Shown here in pieces: positions 25,769-36,042 of a stretch of 64,000 nucleotides of DNA. Numbering within the stretch: the first letter of the stretch is position 1; the number at the start of each line of letters is the position of its first letter. A program made the translations under genes and the position numbers. Source of the DNA: Enterococcus florum (GTDB lineage Bacteria; Bacillota; Bacilli; Lactobacillales; Enterococcaceae); contig NZ_BJCC01000015.1 in the NCBI RefSeq assembly GCF_004309355.1, forward strand, positions 62,001-126,000, given 5' to 3'. The notes below the pieces were generated by a model. That model was not told where the DNA came from. It did no database searches and saw only the letters and a program-made list of their open reading frames with translations.

Positions 25769-26418
25769 GATGAGTCCCTCCTTCTATCTAAGAACACATC
25801 GTTCGTTGCACTAAGCGTTTCAGCGACTGCAAGGAGACTGGCCTTTTTGATTAGTTCATTTTCTATTCCACTGGCCTTCCACTGAATCCAATTCATGAAT
25901 GGTTGGGAATTCAACCTGAGTGTTTCTGTTTCAATTTTCATATTCATAAATCGCCAGGCAGCATTCAGCTTCGCCCTTACAGGTTCACTTCTCAAGTGCG
26001 GTGATAGAAAGGTTACGTCTTGACTAACTGTACTGTATTCTCCAATCCCATCTGTTTCTTCAAAACCCATTTGCTTTTTTTCTTGAATGAAGTAGCAGCG
26101 TCGTTCCTGTTTTCTGAAACAACGAATTAAAAAGTGTAATACTGCAGAGGGTGTATGTCTCTTTTTAGCAACCCATTCATTTTTACCCATTGCTGTATCC
26201 ATTTCTGGATTCCCTATCACTTGACCGTCCTCATCAAAGTGGTTGGCTTTGCCGTTTGGAACTAAGTTGTGCATTGAACCAAAAAATCGGTAGAAAATTT
26301 TTCCTGCATCAACGCTTCTGGTCAAAGTCAATTTTTTTGTTCCAGTCATTTGTTTCAATAAAAGACTGAAACGCGAAAGGATGATTTGGACCAAGATGGT
26401 TAATCTCAGCCTTTTCAT
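25765..26418 (-). pseudogene. Putative degenerate pilus tip adhesin
   Basis: The frame has a good start (ATG 26418 after GGGGGAGGAG) and overlaps the next gene by four bases, but the 217-residue product has no signal peptide of normal composition and no clear domain. A segment GSMHNLVPNGKANHFDEDGQ followed by EETDGIGEYSTVSQDVTFL looks like part of a VWA-type tip adhesin whose DxSGSM metal site and reading frame have decayed. Neighbouring frames hold other plausible fragments. Tip adhesin genes normally come first in such operons, which fits this position. A functional unrelated gene cannot be excluded. Confidence 0.4.
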
Positions 26419-26511
26419 TTCATATAACTCCTCCCCCCAATTCTCTCTTGTTCTCCTCTGCATCCCCATTTTAATAAATTTGAACATTTTATGCTTATTT
26501 TCGTTTATCAA

Positions 26512-27073
26512 AACTGATGTTATTGTTTATAATTAAACGACCTAACCAATAAATGGTCTATAAAAACAATCCGTTATTTTACAATTTAATTAAATAATTA
26601 TAAACTTTACAATAAATCATTTAATTAATTATTTTTTCTCCGAATCAAAAGGTGCAATTTACTTTTAACGACACAAAAGACCGGTAAAAACGAAATTACC
26701 ACGCTATAAATCCTTTACTATCAATGTTATTGCGAAAAAAATATATATTGTTATTTCTATATATTCCTGTTTATTTAAACGCTTTATTCAGATTTAAATT
26801 TTCTATTTTCAAATGACTTTAATTGTCAAAACCCTCCGATTTTGAAACATCATTTTTAACACAATCTATTTAAAATTCACCTCTGAGGGTGCGATTTGTC
26901 ATTCCGTTCGATCGAACATCGTATTTTTAGATTTTATACGTTCATATTTCCTCTTTCCGTTCATTGATCAGAATACTTTTCTGTGCATTCCTATTTTTTT
27001 GAAAGCAAATTATGACCACCCGTGAGAGCAGGTGGTCATGATTTGCGGTATTTAATCTACAATAGCCATAGAA
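26512..27073. other. AT-rich intergenic region upstream of the pilin operon
   Basis: This stretch of about 560 bases is markedly richer in A and T than its surroundings, particularly 26520-26890, and has no convincing gene. It contains a 12-bp palindrome GTTCGATCGAAC (26906-26917) and a large inverted repeat (27005-27046). It presumably holds the pilin promoter and regulator sites, and its composition suggests that the pilin locus was acquired. Confidence 0.65.
27005..27046. repeat. Large inverted repeat
   Basis: GCAAAT-T-ATGACCACC (27005-27020) pairs with GGTGGTCAT-G-ATTTGC (27031-27046): 15 base pairs with a single mismatch and a ten-base loop. There is no T run after it on either strand, so it is not a typical terminator. 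Confidence 0.85.
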
Positions 27074-27074
27074 A

Positions 27075-27103
27075 AACCGGACCCTTCTTCTCAGGATCCG
27101 GTT
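27075..27103 (-). terminator. Terminator of mprF
   Basis: On the minus strand AACCGGATCC pairs with GGGTCCGGTT (one wobble), followed by TTTTC. Confidence 0.88.
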
Positions 27104-27105
27104 GT

Positions 27106-29679
27106 TTAAACTTCAATCATCTCTTCGGTCAACGTCGCCCCTTTGTTTTTTCCGCGGCCGATCAAAAGCATCAGCTGTAGAGCGGAAAATAAGAAGCTGC
27201 TAGGTTTCATATAAGCGAAATACCGCGGCCGCCATTGGTCTACAAACAAAGTTTTCTCCTCCGCGACTTGTTGAAAGGCATAGAAGGAGTTGCCATATTT
27301 ATAGATCAAGTTCATGATCCGTTCGCCCATGAAGGCATACGAGGTTTCTCCGACCTTCGCCAAAGGTGCCATGCCTTGGTAAACATGCCGGATGCCTTCT
27401 TTTTTCAGCTCATCCATGAAGTGCAGCTTTAAGAATGTAGGCAGATCTTCTGGAACATCGTGTCGAAAACGCAGCAAATCGTAAGAACAAGTTGTGGCAT
27501 CGATCGGCTGTTTCGTTATAAAGCCCACGATGCGATTTTCAGGATCACGAGCGATTCCTACCTGACTCGCCTCCAAATAGTCGCGGCTAAAGCGTCCGAC
27601 AGAGAAGAATTTTTCTTTTTCCCCATTGAGCCACTCTTCGGAGGTCTCTGCTAGTTCGTCAAATACTTCATCTGGAATCTCATTGAAATAAACAAAGTGA
27701 TAGCCTTCGTTGGTCAACCGTTTGAATTCAAAACGATCGGCGAACACTTCATGAGGGTGCAGAGTGAAATCAGTGACTGCTGTTTCCCCGATCTTATCAA
27801 AATGAAACCCTAGATCGTGCAAAAGCAAGACGTATTCTTCGGAAATCTTATAAAACGCCAGCTGATACCCAAGCGCATCTGCGTGCTTGATGAATGACAA
27901 GGTCGCCTCTCGCCATTTTTGCGGGTTGCCAACAGGATCACCTAAGACGAAACACTTGTTGGCCTTCGTTTGAAACCCGAAGACAACTTGGTCATTGCCG
28001 TTTTCTTGATAATAATAATAGGTGTAGCCCGGCAACCGCAAGTAATGGCTGGAGGCCGTTCCGCCATAGCGATTGATCAAATAATTGTAGCGTTTTTCAT
28101 CCCAAGACTCACCAATTTCTTCCCGATCTTGAGTCAAATATTGATACAAGACAGCCAAACACAAAATCGACAAAATCACTCCGATCAGACCGGACGTCCA
28201 AATATCTTCAGAAGGAAACGTGAAAAAGCGTGTCGGCAAGGCCTCATTTTTCCAAAATTGCCCGCTGTGATACCCAGCTACTGCATAAAAGATAAACAAG
28301 ACCCCAAACAAAAGACCGTCGATCAGCAATGTGCCCCATGAATAGACAAAGGATCTCCGCCAAAATTCCTTCCTAGAAGCCCAGACGATCAATAAAACAA
28401 TCAAATACGCCACGATCAACCGAACAGATGCTGTTTTAGTAACCGTGTTAACGATTCCGAAGATCAATAAAAGAATCGTTGGCCAAAAGGCTTTAGCTAC
28501 CTTTTGGGTGATTCCCCGAGCAAGTCCGATCAGCAAAAATCCGATCAGCAGATTCAGCGATTGATCCAGGAAATCAAAGGAAAACGGCAGCAGCACCTCA
28601 AACAATCGACTTAAATTGGAAAGATTGGTGAAGGTCGAAAGCAGGATCATCATGATCCCAGCAAAATAGACTGCACCGACTAAAATTCCGTGAGCAACTT
28701 TTTGAGAAATCACCCGCGGCAAATTATCAAAGTAGCGATTCATTCTTACACTGGTGCTGGTCAGGAAAATCAAAATTCCAGTTGCAAACGGCAGCAGGTA
28801 ATAAAAAATCCGATAAAACAAAATCCACACAACGGCCGTGCTTTGGTCTAGGCCAAGATGTCCCAAACCTAAGATCATCATCACATCGAAGGTCCCTGCT
28901 CCTCCTGGCACCATCGTCAGCATCCCGAGTCCTGTAGCAATCACGAACATCGGATACACCTCATGGATCGCCAAAGCAATGCCCATGAGTCTCCCAATAA
29001 CCAGAAAAGCGGCCAAAGCACCCAGCCATTGCCCTAATGAAGCCAGATACAGTTGTAAAATCTGTTTGCCTTTGAACTCCTTGAACAAGGTTTTGCGTCT
29101 GAAATAGACCAATATAAACAATAACGGCGCAAACACTCCGCCCAACAGCAGCCAGATTCGATAACGCACGAAAGGATTCTCCGTTTGGAACAAAAACAGA
29201 TCGATCGACGTAAAAAAGGCCAGAATCGACAAGCCGGTCAACATAAATAAAGCCATTTTGGACACATTGGCTAACACTTTTCTTTTTTCCAGACCTTTGC
29301 CGTAAAAGCTGGCCCGCAGACTTGCCCCTACGATGCCGCCAAAGCCGGCCAGATTATTGATCGTATTGGTCGTCCAAGCAGCCACCAGCCATTGCTTACG
29401 ATTCAGCCTCGGTCGACCTTCCTTCTCCAGCGTGACGATCGCTACATGATCATACAGCAGCATCGGCAGCAGGCAGCCGATCCCTACGGCGAACATGCCG
29501 CCCAGTGACCAGCGATCCTGCTGTTGAATCTTCTGCCAAATCGCCGCCCAGCTCATGCCTTGAGCGATATGAGTGACCTGATTTGCAACGAAGAAAAGGA
29601 CGACACCGAAAAATAAGATCTTCAGCAAGGTCGAATGGCGTTTGAACCATTGACTGAAAGTTGCTATGCTTTTTTTCAC
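27106..29679 (-). CDS. mprF: Bifunctional lysylphosphatidylglycerol synthase and flippase
   Basis: MprF transfers an amino acid (usually lysine) from aminoacyl-tRNA to phosphatidylglycerol and flips the product to the outer leaflet, lowering negative surface charge and protecting against cationic peptides and daptomycin. The 857 residues comprise about fourteen transmembrane segments (1-520, flippase region with GGIVGASLRASFYGKGL and TMVPGGAGTFDVMMILGLG) and a cytoplasmic DUF2156 transferase domain (about 530-850, with RLPGYTYYYYQENGNDQVVFGF and FITKQPIDATTCSYDLLR). It is monocistronic, with promoter TTGGCA-N17-TACGAT upstream and its own terminator. Enterococci often carry two mprF genes, so a paralogue may exist. 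Confidence 0.95.
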   Translation of the reverse strand: MKKSIATFSQWFKRHSTLLKILFFGVVLFFVANQVTHIAQGMSWAAIWQKIQQQDRWSLGGMFAVGIGCLLPMLLYDHVAIVTLEKEGRPRLNRKQWLVAAWTTNTINNLAGFGGIVGASLRASFYGKGLEKRKVLANVSKMALFMLTGLSILAFFTSIDLFLFQTENPFVRYRIWLLLGGVFAPLLFILVYFRRKTLFKEFKGKQILQLYLASLGQWLGALAAFLVIGRLMGIALAIHEVYPMFVIATGLGMLTMVPGGAGTFDVMMILGLGHLGLDQSTAVVWILFYRIFYYLLPFATGILIFLTSTSVRMNRYFDNLPRVISQKVAHGILVGAVYFAGIMMILLSTFTNLSNLSRLFEVLLPFSFDFLDQSLNLLIGFLLIGLARGITQKVAKAFWPTILLLIFGIVNTVTKTASVRLIVAYLIVLLIVWASRKEFWRRSFVYSWGTLLIDGLLFGVLFIFYAVAGYHSGQFWKNEALPTRFFTFPSEDIWTSGLIGVILSILCLAVLYQYLTQDREEIGESWDEKRYNYLINRYGGTASSHYLRLPGYTYYYYQENGNDQVVFGFQTKANKCFVLGDPVGNPQKWREATLSFIKHADALGYQLAFYKISEEYVLLLHDLGFHFDKIGETAVTDFTLHPHEVFADRFEFKRLTNEGYHFVYFNEIPDEVFDELAETSEEWLNGEKEKFFSVGRFSRDYLEASQVGIARDPENRIVGFITKQPIDATTCSYDLLRFRHDVPEDLPTFLKLHFMDELKKEGIRHVYQGMAPLAKVGETSYAFMGERIMNLIYKYGNSFYAFQQVAEEKTLFVDQWRPRYFAYMKPSSFLFSALQLMLLIGRGKNKGATLTEEMIEV

Positions 29680-29705
29680 ATCAGTTCTCCCACTTCTTTT
29701 TTTCT

Positions 29706-29734
29706 ATCGTAGTCTATTCTAAGCGATTTGCCAA
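29706..29734 (-). promoter_or_regulatory. Promoter of mprF
   Basis: On the minus strand TTGGCA (29729-29734) and TACGAT (29706-29711) are exactly 17 bases apart, close to the mprF start. Confidence 0.65.
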
Positions 29735-29982
29735 CTTGTAGCCATTTTTTTCGAAAACTTCTTGTTTCTTTCTTAGCCTGATTTCTGGTCAACGAATCAT
29801 CCTGCTTTACTGAAAGAAACGCAATAAAAATGAAGAGCTTCAGAGGAAAATATTTCAAGAAAACTAAGAACACCACCCAACTGACTAAGCCCAGAACAAC
29901 AACACGGCTAGACAAGAGAACTGCCTAGCCGTGTGAGTATCTCGATTATTCTATTGAATTTCTTACCAGTACTGCCAAAAAA

Positions 29983-30016
29983 CATCAGAGACAAGGATCT
30001 TAGTCCATCTCTGATG
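29983..30016 (-). terminator. Terminator of rny
   Basis: CATCAGAGA (29983-29991) pairs with TCTCTGATG (30008-30016); on the minus strand TTTTTT follows. Confidence 0.82.
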
Positions 30017-30023
30017 TTTATTC

Positions 30024-31589
30024 TTATTTCGCGTAATCGGTTGCTCGTGTTTCTCGAATCACGGTGACTTTGATGTGGCCTGGGTAATCCAATTCATCCT
30101 CGATCTTGCGACGGATGTCTCGAACTAAACGAACAGCTTCCAAGTCAGAAATTTCTTCTGGTTTGACCATGACACGAACTTCTCGTCCTGCTTGGACGGC
30201 AAAGCTTGAATCCACACCGTCAAAGCTGTTGGAGATGTTTTCTAGGTTTTCCAGACGGCGAATGTAATTCTCCAATGATTCGCTTCTTGCACCCGGCCGT
30301 GCCGCAGATACTGCGTCCGCAGCGGCGACTAATACGGAGATAACAGAAGTGGCTTCTGTGTCTCCATGGTGGGAGGCGATGGCATTGATTACCGTTTGGT
30401 TCTCGCGGTATTTCGCAGCTAATTCTGCACCGATCTCTACGTGAGAGCCTTCGATCTCATGATCTAGGGCTTTTCCGATATCGTGCAGCAAACCAGCTCG
30501 TTGTGCCAATTGAACATCTTCGCCCAATTCAGCAGCTAGAACACCGGTTAATTTTGCTACTTCGATCGAATGGTTCAATACATTTTGACCATAGCTGGTA
30601 CGAAAATGCAAGCGACCCAAAATCTTAATCAGATCTGGATGCAAGGTATGCGCACCAACCTCAAAGGCTGCCTGCTCTCCGTATTCACGGATCCGTTCAT
30701 CCATTTCCTTGCGAGATTTTTCCACCATTTCTTCGATTCGTGCCGGATGAATCCGACCATCTTGAATCAGTTTTTCTAACGTCATGCGCGCCGTTTCACG
30801 GCGGATCGGATCAAATCCGGACAACACCACTGCTTCTGGTGTATCATCGATGATCAAATCGATCCCCGTCAATGTTTCCAAGGTGCGGATGTTCCGTCCC
30901 TCACGTCCGATGATCCGGCCTTTCATCTCATCATTTGGCAGGTTCACTACCGAAACAGTCGTTTCTGATACTGAGTCTGCTCCGCAACGCTGGATCGCCA
31001 TTGCCAGAAGATTCTTCGCTTTGCGGTCCGCTTCTTCCTTGGCACGCTGTTCAGATTCCTTGACCATCACTGTCAATTCATGATTTAACTCTTCTTCTGT
31101 CGTCTTCATGATGACATCTTTGGCTTCTTCTTTGGTCAAAGAGGCCACTTTTTCAAGTTTTGTTTGTTGCTCTCCAATTAGTTGTTCTACTTCTTTTTCT
31201 CGCTCGTCAATTAATTGCTGTCTAGCACTGATTTTTGTTTCTCTGTCTTCTAGTGAGTGCTCACGCTTCTCTAAAGAATCGTCTTTACGATCTAAAGACT
31301 GTTCTCTTTGAAGCAAGCGATTTTCTTGTGTTTTTAATTCTAGTTTGCTTTCTTTCAACTCACTTTCAACTTGTGCTCGATACTGCTGGTTCTCTTCTTT
31401 AGCTTCTAATAAAGCCTCTTTTTTCAAGGTTTCAGCTTCTTTTTGGGCAAGATTGAGAATACCCTTTGCTGAATTTTGTGCACCTTCAATTTCTCTTTCA
31501 TGACGCGACTTTGCAACCATGAACCCTAAACCAAGACCGACAATTAAACCGATGATAGCGAGGAGAATAGGAACTGTCATTGAATCCAC
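30024..31589 (-). CDS. rny: Ribonuclease Y
   Basis: RNase Y is the membrane-anchored endoribonuclease that starts mRNA decay in many Firmicutes. The 521 residues have an N-terminal transmembrane anchor (about 5-25), a long coiled coil (30-200), a KH domain ([19 protein letters not shown] near 227) and an HD domain with the metal-binding [12 protein letters not shown] near 368. It is monocistronic with its own terminator and lies beside recA as in other lactic acid bacteria. Confidence 0.97.
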   Translation of the reverse strand: MDSMTVPILLAIIGLIVGLGLGFMVAKSRHEREIEGAQNSAKGILNLAQKEAETLKKEALLEAKEENQQYRAQVESELKESKLELKTQENRLLQREQSLDRKDDSLEKREHSLEDRETKISARQQLIDEREKEVEQLIGEQQTKLEKVASLTKEEAKDVIMKTTEEELNHELTVMVKESEQRAKEEADRKAKNLLAMAIQRCGADSVSETTVSVVNLPNDEMKGRIIGREGRNIRTLETLTGIDLIIDDTPEAVVLSGFDPIRRETARMTLEKLIQDGRIHPARIEEMVEKSRKEMDERIREYGEQAAFEVGAHTLHPDLIKILGRLHFRTSYGQNVLNHSIEVAKLTGVLAAELGEDVQLAQRAGLLHDIGKALDHEIEGSHVEIGAELAAKYRENQTVINAIASHHGDTEATSVISVLVAAADAVSAARPGARSESLENYIRRLENLENISNSFDGVDSSFAVQAGREVRVMVKPEEISDLEAVRLVRDIRRKIEDELDYPGHIKVTVIRETRATDYAK

Positions 31590-31791
31590 CTCCGTACTAT
31601 CTATTTTTTTATGTGTAGTTTTTTGATAAACATCGTTAAAATTATCAATATGCCTACTTGCATACGTGTGTTATCACACAACTTTATTCTAATGTTTGAA
31701 AGATAGCGTGTCAACTTTAATTGTTAGTGCAGTCAATCACGAATCAAAGCGGTCCTAAAAAGAGAAAAGCGCTTTATTTCTTACATAAAAA

Positions 31792-31827
31792 AAGCGACAG
31801 CGAATCCAATAGACTCACTGTCGCTTG
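31792..31827 (-). terminator. Terminator of recA
   Basis: AAGCGACAG (31792-31800) pairs with CTGTCGCTT (31819-31827); on the minus strand seven T residues follow. Confidence 0.92.
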
Positions 31828-31837
31828 AAGGTCTTGC

Positions 31838-32893
31838 TTATTCGTCTTCTAATGGCAATTCTTCTTGGGCGTTCTCTGGATCCGCTGCTGTAACAGTACC
31901 TTCTTCACCGATTCCAAACGCTGCCCGAACACGTTCAGACACTTCTGCCATCATCTCAAGATGTTCAGACAGGTAGCGTTTGGCATTTTCCCGTCCTTGA
32001 CCGATCCGATCGCCTTTATAGCCGTACCAAGCACCGCTCTTGTCGACGATGTCTTTTTCCACGGCCATATCCAAAAGCTCCCCTTCTTGAGAGATGCCTT
32101 GGCCGTACATGATGTCGACTTCGGCTACTTTGAATGGCGGTGCGACCTTGTTTTTAACTACTTTGATCTTCGTACGGTTCCCGATGATGTCGGTCCCGTT
32201 CTTCAATTGTTCTGCCCGACGAACTTCCAAACGAACGGTCGCATAGAATTTCAGCGCACGTCCACCAGGAGTGGTTTCCGGATTCCCGAACATGACACCG
32301 ACTTTTTCGCGGATTTGGTTGATGAAGACAGCGATAGTCTTCGTCTTGTTGATTGAACCAGACAGCTTGCGCAGCGCCTGTGACATCAAACGTGCCTGCA
32401 GTCCGACATGGGAAGCCCCCATCTCGCCGTCGATTTCCGCGCGCGGTACTAAAGCTGCTACCGAGTCGATAACGATGATATCGACCGCTCCACTGGATAC
32501 CAATGCATCCGCGATCTCCAGACCTTGCTCCCCTGTGTCTGGCTGTGAAAGCAGCAATTCGTCGATATTGACGCCTAATTTTTGTGCATATTGCGGATCA
32601 AGGGCATGCTCCGCATCGATAAAGGCCGCTGTTCCGCCTTGTTTTTGTACTTCTGAGATAGCATGCAGGGCAACGGTTGTCTTACCAGAGCTTTCTGGTC
32701 CATAGACTTCGATGATCCGTCCACGGGGATACCCACCAACACCTAATGCGACATCTAATGCAAGAGAGCCGCTTGGGATCGTCGATATTTGCTGATCGAT
32801 CTTATCCCCCAATTTCATAATCGACCCTTTTCCGTAGTTCTTTTCAATTCTCTTCATTGCAGCGTCTAGTGCTGCTTTGCGATCATCAGCCAA
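31838..32893 (-). CDS. recA: Recombinase RecA
   Basis: RecA forms the strand-exchange filament on single-stranded DNA and triggers LexA self-cleavage. The 351 residues contain Walker [10 protein letters not shown] near 66, the DNA-binding loop region, and [20 protein letters not shown] near 153. The acidic C-terminus ([10 protein letters not shown]) is typical. An SOS-like box and promoter lie upstream, and cinA precedes it on the same strand, a common Gram-positive order. Confidence 0.98.
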   Translation of the reverse strand: MADDRKAALDAAMKRIEKNYGKGSIMKLGDKIDQQISTIPSGSLALDVALGVGGYPRGRIIEVYGPESSGKTTVALHAISEVQKQGGTAAFIDAEHALDPQYAQKLGVNIDELLLSQPDTGEQGLEIADALVSSGAVDIIVIDSVAALVPRAEIDGEMGASHVGLQARLMSQALRKLSGSINKTKTIAVFINQIREKVGVMFGNPETTPGGRALKFYATVRLEVRRAEQLKNGTDIIGNRTKIKVVKNKVAPPFKVAEVDIMYGQGISQEGELLDMAVEKDIVDKSGAWYGYKGDRIGQGRENAKRYLSEHLEMMAEVSERVRAAFGIGEEGTVTAADPENAQEELPLEDE

Positions 32894-32979
32894 TGCGAAT
32901 CCTCCTATAAATAAATGTATTGTTTTTTCGTATGACGTTTCTTCTATCTCAACAAATAAATCTCTTTAGCAACATCCTT

Positions 32980-33030
32980 AGTTTATCGGTTCATGTGGGA
33001 AAAATCAAGAGAAATACGAACAAACATTCG
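32980..33030 (-). promoter_or_regulatory. recA promoter with LexA/DinR-like box
   Basis: On the minus strand TTGATT (33003-33008) and TAAACT (32980-32985) are 17 bases apart. CGAATGTTTGTTCG (33017-33030) just upstream matches the Gram-positive SOS box CGAAC-N4-GTTCG at all but one position. Confidence 0.7.
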
Positions 33031-33035
33031 TATTT

Positions 33036-34283
33036 TTAGTTTTTATTTAGAATTGCCCGCCGAAGCAGATCCAATCCTTTCATCACCGCACTGTGGCGGA
33101 CATAGGAGCGGTCTCTTGAGAAGTGATTTTCCGTCACTAGGGTCTCGCCGTCCTTTTGCGCCAAGGCAACGAATACCGTTCCTGGAATCTTTCCTTCCAT
33201 TTCCTCAGGACCGGCGACTCCAGTGAAGGACACTGCAAAGTCCGTCCCAGCCTTTGCCAGAGCTTGTTCAGCCATCGCCTGTGCGCATTCCTTGCTGACG
33301 ACCCCATAAGTATCCAGCAATGAACGATCGATGTCTAGAAAGCTGGCTTTCGTCTCTTTCGAATACGTCACAAAGCCGCCAGGAAAGACCGTTGAGACGC
33401 CGGGAATACTTCCCAATGTCGATTGGAATTCGCCGGCTGTTAAACTTTCCGCAGCAGTCACCGTCAGATCACGACTCTTCAACAGATCGACAGTGACCTT
33501 TTCAAGGCTATTCTCTTCCCCGTATCCGTAAAAATGCTCGCCGACCTTCGCCAATATCTCCGACTCAACTTGATCCAGCAGCACATTGCCAGAAGTCTCA
33601 TCAACCGATTGCGCAGTAATCCGCAGAGTGACTTCATTCGGCTTTGCATAAGGAGCGATCGTCGGATTGGTTTGCTGCTCAATCAATTCTGCCAATTCGG
33701 TCACCAGCAAGGACTCGCCGATCCCGTAAAAACGCAGGACACGAGAAATCAATTTTTCGGGAGCGGGAAATTCCTTTTGCAGCAATGGGCGGGCTTGCTC
33801 TATGAACATCGGCTTCAATTCGCTAGGTGGTCCGGGCAATAAAACATAATTGTTTTTCTCTCCCTTGTAAAGACAACCAATCGCTAATCCAGTCCGGTTT
33901 TGCAAAGGAATCCCATCCTTCAAGGTCTCTACCTGACGCAGGTTGTTTGGCGTCATCGGATGTTGCCGATTCTTGAAGAAAGACATCATGTGCTCGTAGC
34001 CAGCCTGATCCTGCACCAATGGAACACCAACATGCTCTGCCAGAATATTCTTCGTCAAATCATCGTCTGTCGGCCCTAATCCGCCGCACAAGATGATTAA
34101 ATCGCTGCGGGTATCTGCCAGCTCTAACAGCTCCTCTAAACGCTTGGGATTGTCTCCTACGACTGTATGATAATAAACCTCCACACCCATGTCGGCCAGC
34201 TCCTCCGAAATGAATGTCGCGTTTGTATTCACGACTTGCCCCAATAGTAATTCTGTCCCGACTGCAATAATTTCTGCTCTCAT
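33036..34283 (-). CDS. cinA: CinA family protein (competence/damage-inducible, nicotinamide-nucleotide amidase type)
   Basis: The 415 residues have an N-terminal molybdopterin-binding-like (COG1058) domain ([22 protein letters not shown]) and a C-terminal CinA amidase domain ([20 protein letters not shown] near 258). CinA proteins recycle NMN by deamidation and may hydrolyse ADP-ribose. It precedes recA by 142 bases, and in streptococci the two are cotranscribed during competence; here recA has its own promoter and SOS box in the gap. Confidence 0.95.
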   Translation of the reverse strand: MRAEIIAVGTELLLGQVVNTNATFISEELADMGVEVYYHTVVGDNPKRLEELLELADTRSDLIILCGGLGPTDDDLTKNILAEHVGVPLVQDQAGYEHMMSFFKNRQHPMTPNNLRQVETLKDGIPLQNRTGLAIGCLYKGEKNNYVLLPGPPSELKPMFIEQARPLLQKEFPAPEKLISRVLRFYGIGESLLVTELAELIEQQTNPTIAPYAKPNEVTLRITAQSVDETSGNVLLDQVESEILAKVGEHFYGYGEENSLEKVTVDLLKSRDLTVTAAESLTAGEFQSTLGSIPGVSTVFPGGFVTYSKETKASFLDIDRSLLDTYGVVSKECAQAMAEQALAKAGTDFAVSFTGVAGPEEMEGKIPGTVFVALAQKDGETLVTENHFSRDRSYVRHSAVMKGLDLLRRAILNKN

Positions 34284-34386
34284 TTCATCCTCTTCTTTCT
34301 TAACATACGCATTTTCCTCTCAACTATAACAGAAAAATTGAAACGCTTCACGAACCCGCTTCAATTTTCGGCATTCTACAGAAAAA

Positions 34387-34424
34387 AGCACAAAACATGC
34401 ATCAGCTATCGCATGTTTTGTGCT
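34387..34424 (-). terminator. Terminator of the arylsulfotransferase-like gene
   Basis: AGCACAAAACATGC (34387-34400) pairs perfectly with GCATGTTTTGTGCT (34411-34424); on the minus strand TTTTTC follows. Confidence 0.92.
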
Positions 34425-34434
34425 GTTCTGCCAA

Positions 34435-36042
34435 TTAATACGTCCATGCTTCCGGACGGATCGATTGTCTTTTCGCTCGATAAACCCAAGCTCCTGTTGG
34501 GAAACCACTGATGTCTGCCTGGAAGATCTTCTGACCATTGCGATCGACCTCCAAGATCGAGCTGACCTTACCTTCTTTGCGATACCCGAAATTAATCAGA
34601 CAATTGGCTGTTTCTGGCAAATAGTAGGCACTGCCGATGATTCGAGTGTGGTAACTTTCTCCCAGTTCCTCTCCGAAGGTCCAAATTTCTTCAACGGTTC
34701 CTGTTTTTTCATTGATCCGAATTTGTTGCGCTTCAGAGTACTTTTCCGAAGCTTCTTTGTCCCCGTGAGTAACAGCAATATTGTTGTCGTAAAACATCAG
34801 ATCCAACGTATCTGAGTTCCCATCCTGATCTGGCATAATCACCGCCGCATGCTGTCCGCCAGGTGCTTTGATCTTCCCACTCAGCAAATACTTCTGCATG
34901 CTTTTCGGCCAGTCGCTGCCTTCACTGATAATCCACTTGATCTGACTCGTCTGATAGTCGATCTTCACGATTGCATCCTGGTGTCGCCCAGAAAGAATGA
35001 TACTGTCGTCTGAGGTATCATAGACGACAGAATTTTGATGAAACCAATCGACTTTACCGTCCTCTCGTTTTGTTGACTCATATTCTTCATACATCTCTTT
35101 TGGAAAAACGTCCTTTAAATCGATCGTCTTGACAATCTCTCCGGTCTCACGGTCGACCTCGACCATTGTATCTTCGATATATTTGCTGCCATCGTTAACC
35201 GTCAAAAGTAAATTGCCATTTGGAAGCTCAATGCCGTCATGGTGAACCACGGTGGTTTCTCCCTGTTCGCTTTTCCCGCTTTCATTGGCTGCAGTTGAAG
35301 CTGAAAAGTCATAACGATGGTAGATTTTTCCTAGATAATCAGTTTCCAGCAACACATTGTATGTATCCCCATCATTGGATTGCTTAGTCAAATACAATAA
35401 ATTCCCGTTTTCTAATGCCTCGAATACATGGCTGTTGTACTTAGTGGAATACCAGCGGACATCCCCATTTTCATCAAAGGCATAAGGCTGTTTAGTACTA
35501 GGAATGATGAAGGTCAACTGATTTTCACCAAAATCAATCGGCTCTCCTTCCGTCTTTTCAACATCAATCGTAGAAAATGAGTCCGGCAGCGGTTCCGTGT
35601 CGATCGGTACTATTTTGACCTGTTCGTTCCCATGTTCGTCTGTTAATGTCAGTTGAACAGAGTTGGTTTGCCCTGCATACAATCCGGTGATTGGAAGACT
35701 ATGCTTCGTCACATATTCATCAAACGCATAACTGATTTCCGTTTCTGCATCTTTACCCGAAACTGTTACACGCGTTCGCATTGGTATGTCCGTTTGAAAC
35801 TGAACCAAAGCCGTCAGTGGACTGGTTCCATATGGATTGACCTTAACGAAAAAATTTTCCAAAGTGTAGTCTCCATTGTTCAATGCAGAACGATACTCGA
35901 CTTCTTTCTTCTTTTGTTCCTCTTCCCATTCCTGATTTAAAGAGACCTGCACTTCTCCTTCTTCCATGTCATCTTGCACTGTTGCCCCCATTGCACAGCC
36001 GCTTAAACATAGAAGTACTGCTGCCACTAAAAATTTCTTCAC
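34435..36042 (-). CDS. Arylsulfotransferase (ASST)-family lipoprotein
   Basis: This 535-residue protein belongs to the PAPS-independent arylsulfate sulfotransferase family, which moves sulfate between phenolic compounds. GTG 36042 is the likely start: it follows GGAGGA and gives a lipoprotein signal MKKFLVAAVLLCLSGC with the lipidated Cys at 16. The ASST beta-propeller region shows TTVVHHDGIELPNGNLLLTVN near 265 and WFHQNSVVYDTSDDSIILSGRHQDAI near 335, each containing a conserved His. In a Gram-positive cell it would sit on the outer face of the membrane. The substrate is unknown. Confidence 0.85.
   Translation of the reverse strand: MKKFLVAAVLLCLSGCAMGATVQDDMEEGEVQVSLNQEWEEEQKKKEVEYRSALNNGDYTLENFFVKVNPYGTSPLTALVQFQTDIPMRTRVTVSGKDAETEISYAFDEYVTKHSLPITGLYAGQTNSVQLTLTDEHGNEQVKIVPIDTEPLPDSFSTIDVEKTEGEPIDFGENQLTFIIPSTKQPYAFDENGDVRWYSTKYNSHVFEALENGNLLYLTKQSNDGDTYNVLLETDYLGKIYHRYDFSASTAANESGKSEQGETTVVHHDGIELPNGNLLLTVNDGSKYIEDTMVEVDRETGEIVKTIDLKDVFPKEMYEEYESTKREDGKVDWFHQNSVVYDTSDDSIILSGRHQDAIVKIDYQTSQIKWIISEGSDWPKSMQKYLLSGKIKAPGGQHAAVIMPDQDGNSDTLDLMFYDNNIAVTHGDKEASEKYSEAQQIRINEKTGTVEEIWTFGEELGESYHTRIIGSAYYLPETANCLINFGYRKEGKVSSILEVDRNGQKIFQADISGFPTGAWVYRAKRQSIRPEAWTY

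Larger units (their letters stand above)
29680..30023. other. Intergenic region between mprF and rny
   Basis: The gap holds the mprF promoter (29706-29734), a hairpin ACACGGCTAG/CTAGCCGTGT (29902-29911 with 29925-29934) without a clear T run, and the rny terminator. A 79-codon minus-strand frame here (29676-29915) has no gene-like features. Confidence 0.6.

Noticed and set aside
27005-27046. Large inverted repeat as an intrinsic terminator
   Set aside because: No T run follows on either strand, and a normal mprF terminator is already present at 27075-27103.
29676-29915. 79-codon minus-strand frame upstream of mprF
   Set aside because: It overlaps the mprF promoter and start and lacks its own ribosome-binding site.
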